From: Erwinia persicina
Lineage (GTDB): Bacteria; Pseudomonadota; Gammaproteobacteria; Enterobacterales; Enterobacteriaceae
Length of the DNA: 64,000 nucleotides
Assembly (NCBI RefSeq): GCF_014838825.1
Contig: NZ_JACYMO010000001.1
Location: 886,830-950,829 of the forward strand
Reading direction: 5' to 3'
The position numbers were made by a program, and so were the translations under genes. Of the stretch, positions 43,820-53,700 are shown piece by piece; the first letter of the stretch is position 1; each line of letters begins with the position of its first letter. A model generated the notes under the pieces. That model saw nothing but the letters and a program-made list of their open reading frames with translations, was not told the origin of the DNA and did not search any database.

Positions 43820-46183
43820 TTACTTCAGACGGTAAGCCACCACGGCATCACCCGCTTTGGTTCCGAGTGAACCGTGTCCCCCCGCAGCAATCACCACGTA
43901 CTGTTTGTTATCACTGCCCATGTAGGTGGCTGGCGTTGCCTGGCCACCCGCAGGCAGTTCAGTCTGCCACAGCAGTTCACCGGTGCTGACATCGTAGGCG
44001 CGGAAGAAGTTATCTGCCGTTGCACCGTGGAACACCACGTCACCCGCTGTGGTTAACGGTCCACCGTGTGCCACCATCCCCATCGGGAAGCCTATCGGGA
44101 AGCGTCCCGGCAGGAAACTGGTGTTGAGGTTCTTCGTGGTGCCCACGCGGCGCAGCCACTCGGTTTTACCGGTTTTCAGATCCACGCCAACCATCCGACC
44201 CCACGGCGGTGCAATGCACGGAATGCCCAGGCTGGAGGAGAGCTGCTGAATGTGGATCGCGTAATCCCCGTCAAAGTTCTCATTCCAGTACGGCGTACCG
44301 TCTTTGGTGAACAGGCGCTGATCCGCATTGGCCGGGGTGCGTTTGATCAGATTATATTTGTACGCCAGACGCACCGGCGAGGCGATGAGGATCTGACGCT
44401 CAGGGTCGACCGCCACCGAGCCCCAGTTGAACACGCCAATGTTACCCGGGAAGATAATCGACCCGGCTTCCGTTGCTGGCGTCCACGGATTGCCGTCATA
44501 ACGCAGTGACTTAAAGTCGATGCGGCAGGCCATCTGGTCAAACGGGGTCAGCCCCCACATCGCTTTTTCGGTCAGCGGTGCCGGGATAAAGTTCAGCGCG
44601 GAGACCGGCTGCGTCGGGGCGTATTGCTCACCGCTGATACCCTGCGTAGAGACGTCCACCTGGTTAACCGGATAGACGGCCTGCCCGGTAAGACGGTTCA
44701 GCACAAACAGGTTGCCGGTTTTGGTCGGCAGGATCACCACCGGCTGTTTCTGGCCCTGATAGTCGATATCCAGCAGCGAAGGCTGCGACGGATTATCCCG
44801 GTCCCACAGGTCATTTTTTGATGACTGGAAGCGCCATTTAAAACGGCCGGTTTGCAGATCCAGCGCCACCAGCGTATCGCGGAATTTCTCGGTGTTACTG
44901 TTAGCATCACGTCCGATACCGACTTCATCCGGCGAGGCATTGCCAAACGGCACATACACCAGGCCATTTTTCAGGTCGGCGCTCAGCGTTCCCCAGGCCA
45001 CAGGCGTATCCTGCGGGTAGTTCTGGTCAGCGGCAATCGGCTGCGTATTTTCCGGGTTGGCCGGGTCGAAGTTCCATACCAGCTTACCGGTTATCGCATC
45101 ATACGCGCGGATCACGCCGGACGGATTGCCCCTGTTGAAGCCGTTGTCCATTACCGAGCCGCCAACAATCACCAGGTTACCCGCCACCAGCGGGGCCGCA
45201 GTCTGCATCAGCGCATGAGGGCGGACTGTGCCCATATTGGCGTGCAGATCCACCACGCCGTTATCGCCAAAGTCTGCGCACAGCTTGCCGGTATCCGCAT
45301 CCAGGGCGATCAGGTGGGCATCGTTGCTGGCGTTGTAGATGCGCTTGCGACATATCGCTGGCTGGGCTGCCGTCGCCTCCGCCTGCACGCTGCTGCCATC
45401 ATAATAGCTCACGCCACGGCAGGTCTGATGCTGCTGCAGGTACGAAGCCTCTTTCGCTGGCTGATATTTCCACTTCAGCGCGCCCGTTTCCGGGTTCAGC
45501 GCATGAACCTCATTGTGCGGGGTACAGAAATAGACCGTGTTGTTCACCTTGAGCGGCGTCGCTTCAAAGGTGTACTCAGTGGCATCTTTGGCCGCGTCAC
45601 GCACGTCACCAGTATGGTACGTCCAGGCGACGTCCAGCTGGCTGACGTTGTCTTTGGTGATCTGCTTCAGGTCGGAGAAACGCAGACCGTTGCTGGTGCC
45701 ACCGTAGGCCGTCCAGTCCCTGCCCGCCACCTCAGTATCGCTGCTCTGACGCTGGGTGGTGATGGTACCTGCCTGCGGCAGCGGATCGTAAAACATCATT
45801 CCCACCACCAGCGCCACGATCAGGATAACCGTAGTGCCGAGGAACGGATGAAAGCGGCGTCCCTGCTGGGGGTACAGCGGACGAACCACCCAGGGAAGCG
45901 CCAGCCACAGGCCGATGACCCCGATGATGTCACCACGGGGGATCCACTGCCATTTGTCGAAACCGACTTCATAAATCATCCATGCCAGTACCGCCCACAT
46001 CAGAAGAGCGTACAGAGACAGCGCAATTCTCTTTCTCATCAACAGCAGGATGGCCGTGACTAACAGGCCAAGACCCATCAGCACATAAAAAGGTGTTCCG
46101 CCGACCAGCAGCAGTTTTGTCCCCATATAGAGCAGCGCAATCCCAACGATTGCGATGACTATACCGGTTATCTTGTTAAGCAT
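43820..46183 (-). CDS. gcd: Membrane-bound PQQ-dependent glucose dehydrogenase
   Basis: The 787-residue enzyme (E. coli Gcd has 796) has five N-terminal membrane segments in the first 140 residues and a periplasmic PQQ-binding beta-propeller (for example DWTAYGGTSNGLRFSDLKQI, PFGNASPDEVGIG, FKWRFQSSKNDLWD). It oxidises glucose to gluconolactone and feeds electrons to ubiquinone. Synthesis of PQQ is needed for activity; no pqq genes are in this window. A ribosome site (AAGGGA) precedes the ATG. Confidence 0.95.
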   Translation of the reverse strand: MLNKITGIVIAIVGIALLYMGTKLLLVGGTPFYVLMGLGLLVTAILLLMRKRIALSLYALLMWAVLAWMIYEVGFDKWQWIPRGDIIGVIGLWLALPWVVRPLYPQQGRRFHPFLGTTVILIVALVVGMMFYDPLPQAGTITTQRQSSDTEVAGRDWTAYGGTSNGLRFSDLKQITKDNVSQLDVAWTYHTGDVRDAAKDATEYTFEATPLKVNNTVYFCTPHNEVHALNPETGALKWKYQPAKEASYLQQHQTCRGVSYYDGSSVQAEATAAQPAICRKRIYNASNDAHLIALDADTGKLCADFGDNGVVDLHANMGTVRPHALMQTAAPLVAGNLVIVGGSVMDNGFNRGNPSGVIRAYDAITGKLVWNFDPANPENTQPIAADQNYPQDTPVAWGTLSADLKNGLVYVPFGNASPDEVGIGRDANSNTEKFRDTLVALDLQTGRFKWRFQSSKNDLWDRDNPSQPSLLDIDYQGQKQPVVILPTKTGNLFVLNRLTGQAVYPVNQVDVSTQGISGEQYAPTQPVSALNFIPAPLTEKAMWGLTPFDQMACRIDFKSLRYDGNPWTPATEAGSIIFPGNIGVFNWGSVAVDPERQILIASPVRLAYKYNLIKRTPANADQRLFTKDGTPYWNENFDGDYAIHIQQLSSSLGIPCIAPPWGRMVGVDLKTGKTEWLRRVGTTKNLNTSFLPGRFPIGFPMGMVAHGGPLTTAGDVVFHGATADNFFRAYDVSTGELLWQTELPAGGQATPATYMGSDNKQYVVIAAGGHGSLGTKAGDAVVAYRLK

Positions 46184-46516
46184 TGGTATCCCTTAGTGTT
46201 AAAGTGCGTAATTATTAACTGACATATAATTACAACGTACTTACACTAATTTAACTAAAAAATTCCGATATAAACACAACTTTATTTGAATTGTTATCGG
46301 TAACCCCCCTCCGCTTCTGGCGGCATTTTTCTGCGAGCCCTGCCGAAAAGCGTAGAAAATATCCTCTTCCCAGGCCGCCTTGCGCCCCGTTTCAGCCAGA
46401 GAAAACGTAGGATCCCGATGAATGTGCTTTTACGGGCATTTGAAAGGACGAAAGGCGAGAACGGCAGTGAGGAGTGAAAAAAAACCGGTCATCAGATGAC
46501 CGGCTTTGCGGGAAGA
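46184..46516. other. Intergenic region between gcd and the PTS operon
   Basis: The region near 46190-46290 is A+T-rich and should contain the gcd promoter. No gene is supported. The right end holds the PTS terminator, listed separately. Confidence 0.5.
46477..46503 (-). terminator. Rho-independent terminator of the PTS operon
   Basis: On the minus strand CCGGTCAT and ATGACCGG pair around a three-base loop and are followed directly by eight T residues, 14 bases after the EIIC stop codon. Confidence 0.9.
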
Positions 46517-47776
46517 TTAACGCACAATCAGGCCTAACAGGATGCCGACGGCACCGAAGTCAGAGTCACTAAAGGTGGTGTTCGCCAGGCCAATACTGCC
46601 CAGTACCGGCAGCAGGAACACCGGGATAAAGGTGATCAGCAGACCGTTGGTGAAGGCACCGAGAATCGCCCCCCGGCGGCCACCCGTAGCATTACCAAAC
46701 ACCCCGGCGGCAGCACCGACAAAGAAGTGTGGCACCACGCCCGGAATAATCACCGTCATGTTCAGCGCATACAGCAGGAACATGCCCAGTACACCGGCCA
46801 CAAAGCTGCTGAGGAAGCCCACCAGCACCGCGTTCGGGGCATACGGGAATACCACCGGGCAGTCGAGCGCCGGTTTGGCATTCGGCACCAGCCGGTCAGA
46901 GATCCCCTTAAACGCCGGGACGATTTCCGCAATCACCATGCGCACACCCTGCAGGACGATGTAAACACCGGCCGCAAAGGTGATGGACTGCATCAGTGAG
47001 AACATAAACCAGTTTTTACCCCCGGCATTCATCTCCTTGACCGTTGACGGGCCCGCGACCAGGCAGGTAAAGATAAAGATGAAGAACATGGTAAAGGCGA
47101 TGGCCACCGGCGTATCACGCAGGAACAGCAGGCTTTTCGGCACTTCCATATCTTCGGTCGATTTCTCTTTGTTACCAAATTTGCTGCCGATCCAGGCGGA
47201 AAGTAGCTGAGAAATGGCCGAGAAGTGGCCGAAGGCGACGTCGTCTGAGCCGGTGACCTTCTTCATGTACGGATGAACAATCGCCGGGAAGAAGACCATT
47301 GAGACCCCCACCACCAGCGAACCCACGGCAATCAGCGGAACACCCTTCATACCTGCCGTGGCCAGGATCACCGCCACCATCATTGACATAAACAGCGTGT
47401 GGTGACCGGTCAGGAAGATATATTTCCACGGGGTGAAACGGGCAATCGCAATGTTGATAACCATGGCGAAGAACATGATCATCGCCATTTCAGTGCCAAA
47501 GCTCTTCTGCGCCACCGCCACAATCGCTTCGTTGTTCGGCACAACGCCAGGAATACCAAAGGCATGATGGAAGATAGCCGCAAAGTCACCCAGCGATGAC
47601 ACAATCAGGCCCGCACCGGCACCGAGGATCAGGAAGCCCATGACGGTTTTCACCGTCCCTTTGATCACTTCCGTCGCCGGTTTCTTTTGCGCCACCAGGC
47701 CAATCAGCGCGATCAGGCCGACCAGAATTGACGGCTCCGATAACACGTCACTCATTAAAAAACGGAAAAATTCCAT
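46517..47776 (-). CDS. PTS EIIC component, ascorbate (UlaA/SgaT) family
   Basis: This 419-residue inner-membrane permease has about ten membrane segments (FLILGAGAGLIVSSLGDFAA, FFAMVINIAIARFTPWKYIF, AVLVGFLSSFVAGVLGMFLL). It is shorter than E. coli UlaA (465) but of the same family. With separate EIIB and EIIA genes upstream it forms a complete sugar PTS. The substrate may be ascorbate or another sugar acid; no ulaG, ulaD, ulaE or ulaF homologue follows, so the substrate is not fixed. Confidence 0.88.
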   Translation of the reverse strand: MEFFRFLMSDVLSEPSILVGLIALIGLVAQKKPATEVIKGTVKTVMGFLILGAGAGLIVSSLGDFAAIFHHAFGIPGVVPNNEAIVAVAQKSFGTEMAMIMFFAMVINIAIARFTPWKYIFLTGHHTLFMSMMVAVILATAGMKGVPLIAVGSLVVGVSMVFFPAIVHPYMKKVTGSDDVAFGHFSAISQLLSAWIGSKFGNKEKSTEDMEVPKSLLFLRDTPVAIAFTMFFIFIFTCLVAGPSTVKEMNAGGKNWFMFSLMQSITFAAGVYIVLQGVRMVIAEIVPAFKGISDRLVPNAKPALDCPVVFPYAPNAVLVGFLSSFVAGVLGMFLLYALNMTVIIPGVVPHFFVGAAAGVFGNATGGRRGAILGAFTNGLLITFIPVFLLPVLGSIGLANTTFSDSDFGAVGILLGLIVR

Positions 47777-47789
47777 TTTTGGCTCCCTG

Positions 47790-48077
47790 TTATAACGCGC
47801 CGAGCTCTGTCAGAGCCGCTGAAATACGCTCTTTCATTGCCACTTTGTCGACCATATTTTTCAGGGAGACAATCTTACCGCCCACCTGCTGGGCGACCAG
47901 CTGCTCGGCAATGTCGGAGGTACCGACGAAGATGTCGCTGGCGGTCCCTTTGGCGGAACCGAGATCAACATGGTCGACTTCTGCATTCACGCCCAGTTCT
48001 TTAACGATGCTCTTAATGCTCATTTCCATCATCAGGCTGGTACCTAAACCATTGCCACATACCACGGTAATTTTCAT
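47790..48077 (-). CDS. PTS EIIB component, UlaB/SgaB-like
   Basis: The 95-residue cytoplasmic protein starts MKITVVCGNGLGTSLMM, the phospho-accepting Cys7 followed by the P loop of lactose/ascorbate-type EIIB domains. It takes phosphate from EIIA and passes it to the sugar held by EIIC. It lies 13 bases ahead of the EIIC gene. Confidence 0.9.
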   Translation of the reverse strand: MKITVVCGNGLGTSLMMEMSIKSIVKELGVNAEVDHVDLGSAKGTASDIFVGTSDIAEQLVAQQVGGKIVSLKNMVDKVAMKERISAALTELGAL

Positions 48078-48095
48078 ATTGTCCTCTGGAGATTA

Positions 48096-48539
48096 TTAAT
48101 AACGTGAAATAATGGATAAAATCTGCTCTGGCTGCGTCGCCGCCATCAGCGACGCGGTATCCTCAGGGGTATCGAACAGATGGGCCAGCGCCGTAATAAT
48201 GCCGATATGGCTGTTACTGTCGGTCGCGGCCAGCACGATCAGCAGATGCACCGGGTCGTTACCCTCAGAGTCGAAGTTAACGCCCTCGCGGATCACCGTC
48301 AGGCTGACGCCCATTTTGTTCGCGCCGTCTTCCGGACGCGCATGAGGCATAGCGATGCCGGGGCCAACCACGTAATATGGACCAATGGCCTCATGTGAGC
48401 GGTAAATCGCTTCGACATAGCGGGCTTCAATGGTGCCGTTATCACGCAGCGGCTGGCAGGAAAGTGAGACAGCCTGACGCCAGTCAGCACAGGCAGGGAT
48501 AATCTGAACAACATCGGCTGTCAGTAATTCTTTAAGCAT
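48096..48539 (-). CDS. PTS EIIA component, UlaC/mannitol-fructose type
   Basis: The 147-residue protein has the mannitol/fructose-type EIIA active site with the phospho-accepting His in GPGIAMPHARPEDGAN and the downstream VTDSNSH-like segment (VLAATDSNSHIGII). It is the first gene of the operon, with GAGAGG before the ATG, and is divergent from the LacI-type regulator gene. Confidence 0.9.
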   Translation of the reverse strand: MLKELLTADVVQIIPACADWRQAVSLSCQPLRDNGTIEARYVEAIYRSHEAIGPYYVVGPGIAMPHARPEDGANKMGVSLTVIREGVNFDSEGNDPVHLLIVLAATDSNSHIGIITALAHLFDTPEDTASLMAATQPEQILSIISRY

Positions 48540-48616
48540 TGTTTGTCACCTCTCTCTAATCGCAGGAGCAGATTAGTGCCAGAGCGAAGGGAATAATGTG
48601 ACGGATATCTAAAAAG

Positions 48617-48633
48617 ATAACGCTAACTGTTAT
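48617..48633. promoter_or_regulatory. ATAAC-N7-GTTAT dyad in the PTS-regulator spacer
   Basis: A short inverted repeat in the divergent spacer between the EIIA gene and the LacI-type regulator gene. It is a possible operator of the regulator, though the arms are only five bases. Confidence 0.35.
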
Positions 48634-48747
48634 AACTATCATTAATTGTGACCGGCCTATCATCTGCCGGAGAATAAGTTGTTGCCGGATATCGGTATCG
48701 GCACACTGCGAAGGTGTCATAAACAGGGTTGTAAAGGAGAAACCAGG

Positions 48748-49938
48748 ATGCGCAAGCGTCGCGGCAGTGGCCGGGTAACGTTGCAGGATATCGCCGATTA
48801 TGTCGGTGTCGGGGCCATGACCGTGTCGCGCGTCATGCGGACGCCGGAGCTGGTCTCTGAAAAAGTCCGCAATCAGGTTGAACAGGCCGCCAGCGTCCTC
48901 GGCTATGAAGCCAATACGGAAGCCAGCGCGCTGTCAGCGCAGGGGGTAAACCGCGTGACCCTACAGGATGTCGCGCGCCATGCCGGCGTCGGCCCGATGA
49001 CCGTCTCCCGTGCGCTGCGCGATCCGGGCCAGGTCTCTGCGGCCTCGCTGGAGAAAATCCGCCAGGCCGTGGGGGAGCTGGGCTATGTGCCCAATCAGGC
49101 CGCGAGCAGTCTGGCCTCCTCGCAGCTGCACACCGTTGCGGTGCTGTACCCTTTTCAGCACGACCGCGCCAGCACCCGCTTTGTTCAGGCCCTGCAGCAG
49201 ACGCTGAGTAAGCAGCCCTTCCAGCTGATTATGGCCTGCCACGAATATCATCAGTATGGCGAAACGCCGCTGGTAGAAAAACTGCTGCAAAACCGCCCCT
49301 CTGCCCTCGTCCTGTTTGGCGCACAGCTGTCGAAAAAGACCTGTGAGCTGATTGAATCCGCCGAACTGGTGACGGTGAACGTCTGCGGTGCGGAACGTTT
49401 TTCCGCCGACATCACCCTGGATATTGCCATCAACGATGCCGCTGAACGGCTGACCGCCCATCTGCTGGATAAAGGCTATCGCCGCATCGGGTTTATCGGT
49501 GCGCAGACAGATAACCGCCTGCACAAACAGCAGCTTAATGGCTGGCACAAAGCGATGCTGATGCACTATCAGAATGCGGATCTGATGATCACCGTTCCGG
49601 ATGCGCCAAGCCTGCAGTTTGGCCGCTATGCGCTGGGCCAGCTGTTGCAAAGCCAGCCGGATCTGGACGCGATTATTTGCAGCCATGAGGAGATCGCCTT
49701 TGGCGTGCTGTCTGAGTGCCAGCGCCGGCTGCTGAAGGTGCCTTACGACCTGGCCGTGGCGTGTCTGGATGGTTCTGACAACTGCGATCACACCTTCCCC
49801 GCCCTCACCTCCATGCGCCTCAATTACGAAAAGCTGGGACACCAGGTGGGACAGCAGCTGATGGCGATGCTGGATGATGCCCCGTCGCCGCAGGAAGAAC
49901 AGGTCAGATTCAGCCTGGAACCCGGGGCCAGCAGCTGA
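48748..49938 (+). CDS. LacI-family regulator with two N-terminal HTH domains
   Basis: From the ATG at 48748 (AAGGAG upstream) the protein has 396 residues, about 60 more than usual. The extra length is a second complete LacI-type HTH: RVTLQDIADYVGVGAMTVSR at residues 8-27 and RVTLQDVARHAGVGPMTVSR about 63 residues later, each followed by a hinge-like segment (GYEANTEASAL and GYVPNQAASSL). A normal GntR-like effector domain follows. The gene is divergent from the PTS operon and probably controls it. A dimer would carry four DNA-binding units. Confidence 0.88.
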   Translation: MRKRRGSGRVTLQDIADYVGVGAMTVSRVMRTPELVSEKVRNQVEQAASVLGYEANTEASALSAQGVNRVTLQDVARHAGVGPMTVSRALRDPGQVSAASLEKIRQAVGELGYVPNQAASSLASSQLHTVAVLYPFQHDRASTRFVQALQQTLSKQPFQLIMACHEYHQYGETPLVEKLLQNRPSALVLFGAQLSKKTCELIESAELVTVNVCGAERFSADITLDIAINDAAERLTAHLLDKGYRRIGFIGAQTDNRLHKQQLNGWHKAMLMHYQNADLMITVPDAPSLQFGRYALGQLLQSQPDLDAIICSHEEIAFGVLSECQRRLLKVPYDLAVACLDGSDNCDHTFPALTSMRLNYEKLGHQVGQQLMAMLDDAPSPQEEQVRFSLEPGASS

Positions 49939-50017
49939 GGGGTTTCATGCGCTATCCTTTTGCTGTTATCTTCAGGTAGTCTGTGAGACAAACGTGCAAA
50001 CGATTCAAGGAGATACC

Positions 50018-51475
50018 ATGACTTACCCCGTAGCGCGATCCCTGACCGTCACTGAAGCGCTGGATAGCCTGGAAAACCATTACAACGCCGCCGTTGAGGC
50101 CCTGCGCGAGGCGATAACCGCTTTTGTCGCTGACGGCAGCCTGCCCGATGCGACCCGGCGCGCCGCCGGGCTGTTTGTTTACCCGCAGCTGCGCGTCACC
50201 TGGGATGGCGTGGCACCCTCGCAGCGTCTGACCCGTGCCTTCGGCCGCTTTACCCGCGCCGGAAGCTACAGCACCACCATTACCCGCCCGGCGCTGCTGC
50301 GCCACTACCTCAGCGAACAGCTGACCATGCTGACCGGTGAATATCAGGTGCAGATCGACGTGCTGCCCTCGCAGCAGGAGATCCCGTTCCCCTATGTGAT
50401 TGACGGGTCCGGGCTGGCGCTGGATCGCAGTATGAGCGCAGGCATCGCCCAGCATTTCCCCACCACCGAACTGTCGCAGATTGGTGATGAGAACGCCGAC
50501 GGGCTGCTGGTGCCGGGCGAAACGTTTCCGCTGTCCCACTTCGACGCGCTGCGTACCGACTTCTCGCTGGCCCGCCTGCGCCACTACACCGGCACCCCGG
50601 TGGAAGATTTCCAGCCCTACGTGCTGTTTACCAACTACACGCGCTATGTGGATGAATTTGTCTCCTGGGCCTGCGAACAGATCGCAGACCCGGACTCCCC
50701 TTATCTGGCCCTGTCCTGCGCCGGAGGCACCACCCTGACTCACGACACGCCGCACCCGGAGCAAACGATCTCCGACCTGGCGTGGAAAAAGCACCAGATG
50801 CCGGCCTGGCATCTGATCGCCAAAGACGGCCAGGGGATCACGCTGGTGAATATTGGCGTGGGTCCGTCCAATGCCAAAACCATCTGTGACCATCTCGCCG
50901 TGCTGCGCCCGCACGCCTGGCTGATGATTGGCCACTGCGGCGGGCTGCGGGAAAGCCAGACCATTGGTGATTACGTACTGGCACATGCTTATCTGCGCGA
51001 CGACCACGTTCTGGACGCCGTGCTGCCACCGGATATCCCTATTCCGAGCATTGCCGAAGTGCAGCGCGCGCTGTACGACGCCACCAAACAGGTGAGCGGC
51101 ATGCCGGGTGAAGCGGTGAAAGAGCGGCTGCGCACCGGCACGGTGGTCACCACCGACGATCGCAACTGGGAGCTGCGCTATTCCGCTTCCGCGCTGCGTT
51201 TCAACCTCAGCCGCGCCGTGGCGGTCGATATGGAAAGCGCCACCATTGCTGCTCAGGGCTACCGCTTCCGCGTGCCTTACGGCACCCTGCTCTGCGTCTC
51301 TGACAAGCCGCTGCACGGCGAGATCAAGCTGCCGGGTCAGGCCAACCGCTTCTACGAAGGCGCGATCTCCGAGCACCTGCAGATTGGTATCCGCGCCATC
51401 GATCTGCTGCGCGCCGAGGGCGACCGCCTGCACTCACGCAAGCTGCGGACGTTCAACGAACCGCCGTTCCGGTGA
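50018..51475 (+). CDS. amn: AMP nucleosidase
   Basis: From the ATG at 50018, with AAGGAGATACC upstream, the protein has 485 residues, as E. coli Amn (484). It splits AMP to adenine and ribose 5-phosphate. An N-terminal regulatory domain precedes the nucleoside-phosphorylase-like catalytic domain (NIGVGPSNAKTICDHLAVLR, MIGHCGGLRESQTIGDYVLA, VAVDMESATIAAQGYRFRVP). The upstream frame to 49874 overlaps the regulator gene and is not used. Confidence 0.95.
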   Translation: MTYPVARSLTVTEALDSLENHYNAAVEALREAITAFVADGSLPDATRRAAGLFVYPQLRVTWDGVAPSQRLTRAFGRFTRAGSYSTTITRPALLRHYLSEQLTMLTGEYQVQIDVLPSQQEIPFPYVIDGSGLALDRSMSAGIAQHFPTTELSQIGDENADGLLVPGETFPLSHFDALRTDFSLARLRHYTGTPVEDFQPYVLFTNYTRYVDEFVSWACEQIADPDSPYLALSCAGGTTLTHDTPHPEQTISDLAWKKHQMPAWHLIAKDGQGITLVNIGVGPSNAKTICDHLAVLRPHAWLMIGHCGGLRESQTIGDYVLAHAYLRDDHVLDAVLPPDIPIPSIAEVQRALYDATKQVSGMPGEAVKERLRTGTVVTTDDRNWELRYSASALRFNLSRAVAVDMESATIAAQGYRFRVPYGTLLCVSDKPLHGEIKLPGQANRFYEGAISEHLQIGIRAIDLLRAEGDRLHSRKLRTFNEPPFR

Positions 51476-51819
51476 TGATCGATATTTAGGGTAAAACTGC
51501 TTATGCCTTTGAGGTAAGCGCTGTTTGGATAAATTCAGAATGCTGTCCCGTGGGGGATGGCATTTTTTTTGTGTGAGTGGTAGGTAGCTGGGATGATGCC
51601 CGCTTCTGGAACAAAGCGGCTGATCATACCTGCTTAAGACAGAGGCCTGGCATAGGATATTTTCCGTTTTCCCAGTGGACCCCACGAGCAGGATCAGCCT
51701 TGTCGGCCCGGACGGGGGGCGTGACGTGCAGGGGGACGACGATGGATCGGTAGGGGGACATTTGGGTTACGAGAGTGTATGATGCGCTCATTTTATAACC
51801 GCTTCATTCATGAGGGATT
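51476..51819. other. Intergenic region between amn and the effector gene
   Basis: The first 100 bases hold the amn terminator. The rest, about 51600-51800, contains no supported gene; it is G+C-rich near 51680-51760 and presumably carries the promoter of the type VI effector gene. Confidence 0.5.
51539..51570 (+). terminator. Terminator of amn
   Basis: AATGC and GCATT close an imperfect stem with inner TCCC/GGGG pairing, followed by eight T residues, about 65 bases after the amn stop. Confidence 0.75.
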
Positions 51820-53700
51820 ATGGCGACGGGATTTTTTTTGTATCACCTGGATAAAACCACCTGCGGGGGGCGCATTCTTGCGGGGGCGCCTGATGACACC
51901 TACGAAATCGGCGGCATCGAGCGGCAGCAGGTCAGGGAGGGTGACCCGGTGACCTGCGGAAAGCATGAAGGGCAGTTTCGCGTCTGTGCTGGGATGGGCG
52001 ATACCTACGAGATGGGCGGTGCGCTGAAAGAGTGGGCGGGTTCTCTTGACAGCTACAGTTCCTGTCCATGCCGGGCGCGGTTTATCCCCTCCGTCAGCAC
52101 GCACACTTATGAGCGCGACTATAACGCCGGTCGTGCGGCAGAACGCGCGCAGGCAGCGCAGATAAAGGCGCGGCAGTCCGGTGAACTTGAGCAGCATGCG
52201 CAGGCGGCGAAGAAAAAGAAACGTGAGATCACGCTGACGATTGGTGTGTTCTTCGACGGCACCGGCAACAATGCCGATAACAGCGGTAACCGTCAGGCCG
52301 CCTGTACCGCTCAGCATTACGGGATGGATAACGCCGATGCTCAGTCTGCTCAAGCTCAGTGTGTCCGGTTAAAATATGGGCTCAGTGGTACCTCTGCCGG
52401 AAGTCATCTTGGTTATTACACCAACGTGCACTGGCTTAATACGCTGTATAAACAGAATATTCCACCCAGTGATGGGGTCGGGCAATATGCCATTTATATC
52501 GAGGGGATCGGTACGGAAAGCGGGGAAGGCGACAGCGGTTACGGGATGGCGACTGGCCGGGGTGACACCGGTGTGGTAAGGAAAACCGATAAGGCCGTTG
52601 CGGCACTCTCTGCCGGTATTCAGGGGTATTTAGCCAGACACGCCGATGCCAGTTCCTTCGCCATCAAAGAACTGCAGTTCGATATTTTCGGGTTCAGCCG
52701 CGGGGCGGCAACAGCGCGGCATTTTGCCAACCGGGTATTCAGTCAGGAACGCGTTATTATTTCGGCCATCAAGTCCGGGTTGGGTGACGTCGAGTTTTCC
52801 GGAACGCCGGGCGGTAAAACCCGTTTTCTGGGGATCTTTGATACCGTAGCAGCCATTGGTACACCTACGAATGGCCTTAATCCACACAGCGCCGATACCG
52901 GAGATGTGAATATCGTGCTGCGTCCGGGCGTTGCGCAGAAGGTTTTCCACATCACCGCGCAGCACGAATGCCGGTTTAACTTCGCGCTGAACAGCGTAAA
53001 ACCGTCGTGGCCAGAGCTGGCCCTGCCGGGCGTGCACTCCGACATCGGTGGCGGCTACAACCCTGACGAGCACGAAGCCTATTTTCTGACCCGTCCGGAG
53101 TTTGAAACCGTGCCCCTTTCCACTCCCGACAGCGAGACGCGGATTTACAGACGGGCTTGTGAAGAGCTGAAAATGATGGACGGCTACCCGGCAATAACCC
53201 TTTTGCTGAATGCGATGGAGGTGAATGTCGATACATGGCATGACGACCGGATGCCGGCAGACCGCTACGGCCTGCCGCAAAAGCGCAGCGGTGCGGCGCT
53301 GGTCATCGACCGACCGACGCGTAATGACTGGTCGAAAGTGGTGCTGCGTGTGATGCTCGATGCGGCGCAGGATGCCGGGGCGGTGTTCGATCCTATCCGA
53401 GACACGAATATAGAATTAAGACTTCGGCCAGAACTTAATAGTTTTTGTGAAAAAGCCATTGTAATGGGGCGTGCCGCCCGAAACGGTCAATCTGCTATCG
53501 GCTTTACCACCCCGGAAATAGAGATGCTGACGGGGCAATACCTTCACTGCTCGGCCAACTGGAACAGCGTGATCAGAGATGGTCAGGGGATGGCCACCGG
53601 TGCTGTCAAACCGGCGAAACTGGTGACCTTCACCAACAGGCCGGACGAGCGCTGGCAGCGGACGGTCTATGATATGGAGGGGAATAAAACATGGAAATAA
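51820..53700 (+). CDS. Type VI secretion phospholipase effector, PAAR-Tle1 (DUF2235)
   Basis: The 626-residue product begins with a PAAR-like spike domain (about 1-95), then an Ala/Lys/Gln-rich linker and a DUF2235 alpha/beta hydrolase domain starting at LTIGVFFDGTGNNADNSG. The nucleophile Ser is in FGFSRGAATARHFAN; further active-site parts are near FLGIFDTVAAIG and LPGVHSDIGGGYNPDEHEAY. Tle1-family enzymes are delivered by the VgrG spike into rival cells and degrade phospholipids. The immunity-type lipoprotein gene overlaps its end by ten bases. No core T6SS gene is in the window. Confidence 0.88.
   Translation: MATGFFLYHLDKTTCGGRILAGAPDDTYEIGGIERQQVREGDPVTCGKHEGQFRVCAGMGDTYEMGGALKEWAGSLDSYSSCPCRARFIPSVSTHTYERDYNAGRAAERAQAAQIKARQSGELEQHAQAAKKKKREITLTIGVFFDGTGNNADNSGNRQAACTAQHYGMDNADAQSAQAQCVRLKYGLSGTSAGSHLGYYTNVHWLNTLYKQNIPPSDGVGQYAIYIEGIGTESGEGDSGYGMATGRGDTGVVRKTDKAVAALSAGIQGYLARHADASSFAIKELQFDIFGFSRGAATARHFANRVFSQERVIISAIKSGLGDVEFSGTPGGKTRFLGIFDTVAAIGTPTNGLNPHSADTGDVNIVLRPGVAQKVFHITAQHECRFNFALNSVKPSWPELALPGVHSDIGGGYNPDEHEAYFLTRPEFETVPLSTPDSETRIYRRACEELKMMDGYPAITLLLNAMEVNVDTWHDDRMPADRYGLPQKRSGAALVIDRPTRNDWSKVVLRVMLDAAQDAGAVFDPIRDTNIELRLRPELNSFCEKAIVMGRAARNGQSAIGFTTPEIEMLTGQYLHCSANWNSVIRDGQGMATGAVKPAKLVTFTNRPDERWQRTVYDMEGNKTWK

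Noticed and set aside
44852-46063. 403-codon plus-strand frame opposite gcd
   Set aside because: The sense frame is a clear Gcd; the opposite product is Arg/His-rich without motifs.
49952-51433. 493-codon minus-strand frame opposite amn
   Set aside because: It is a shadow of the well-conserved amn gene and lacks a ribosome site and any known domain.
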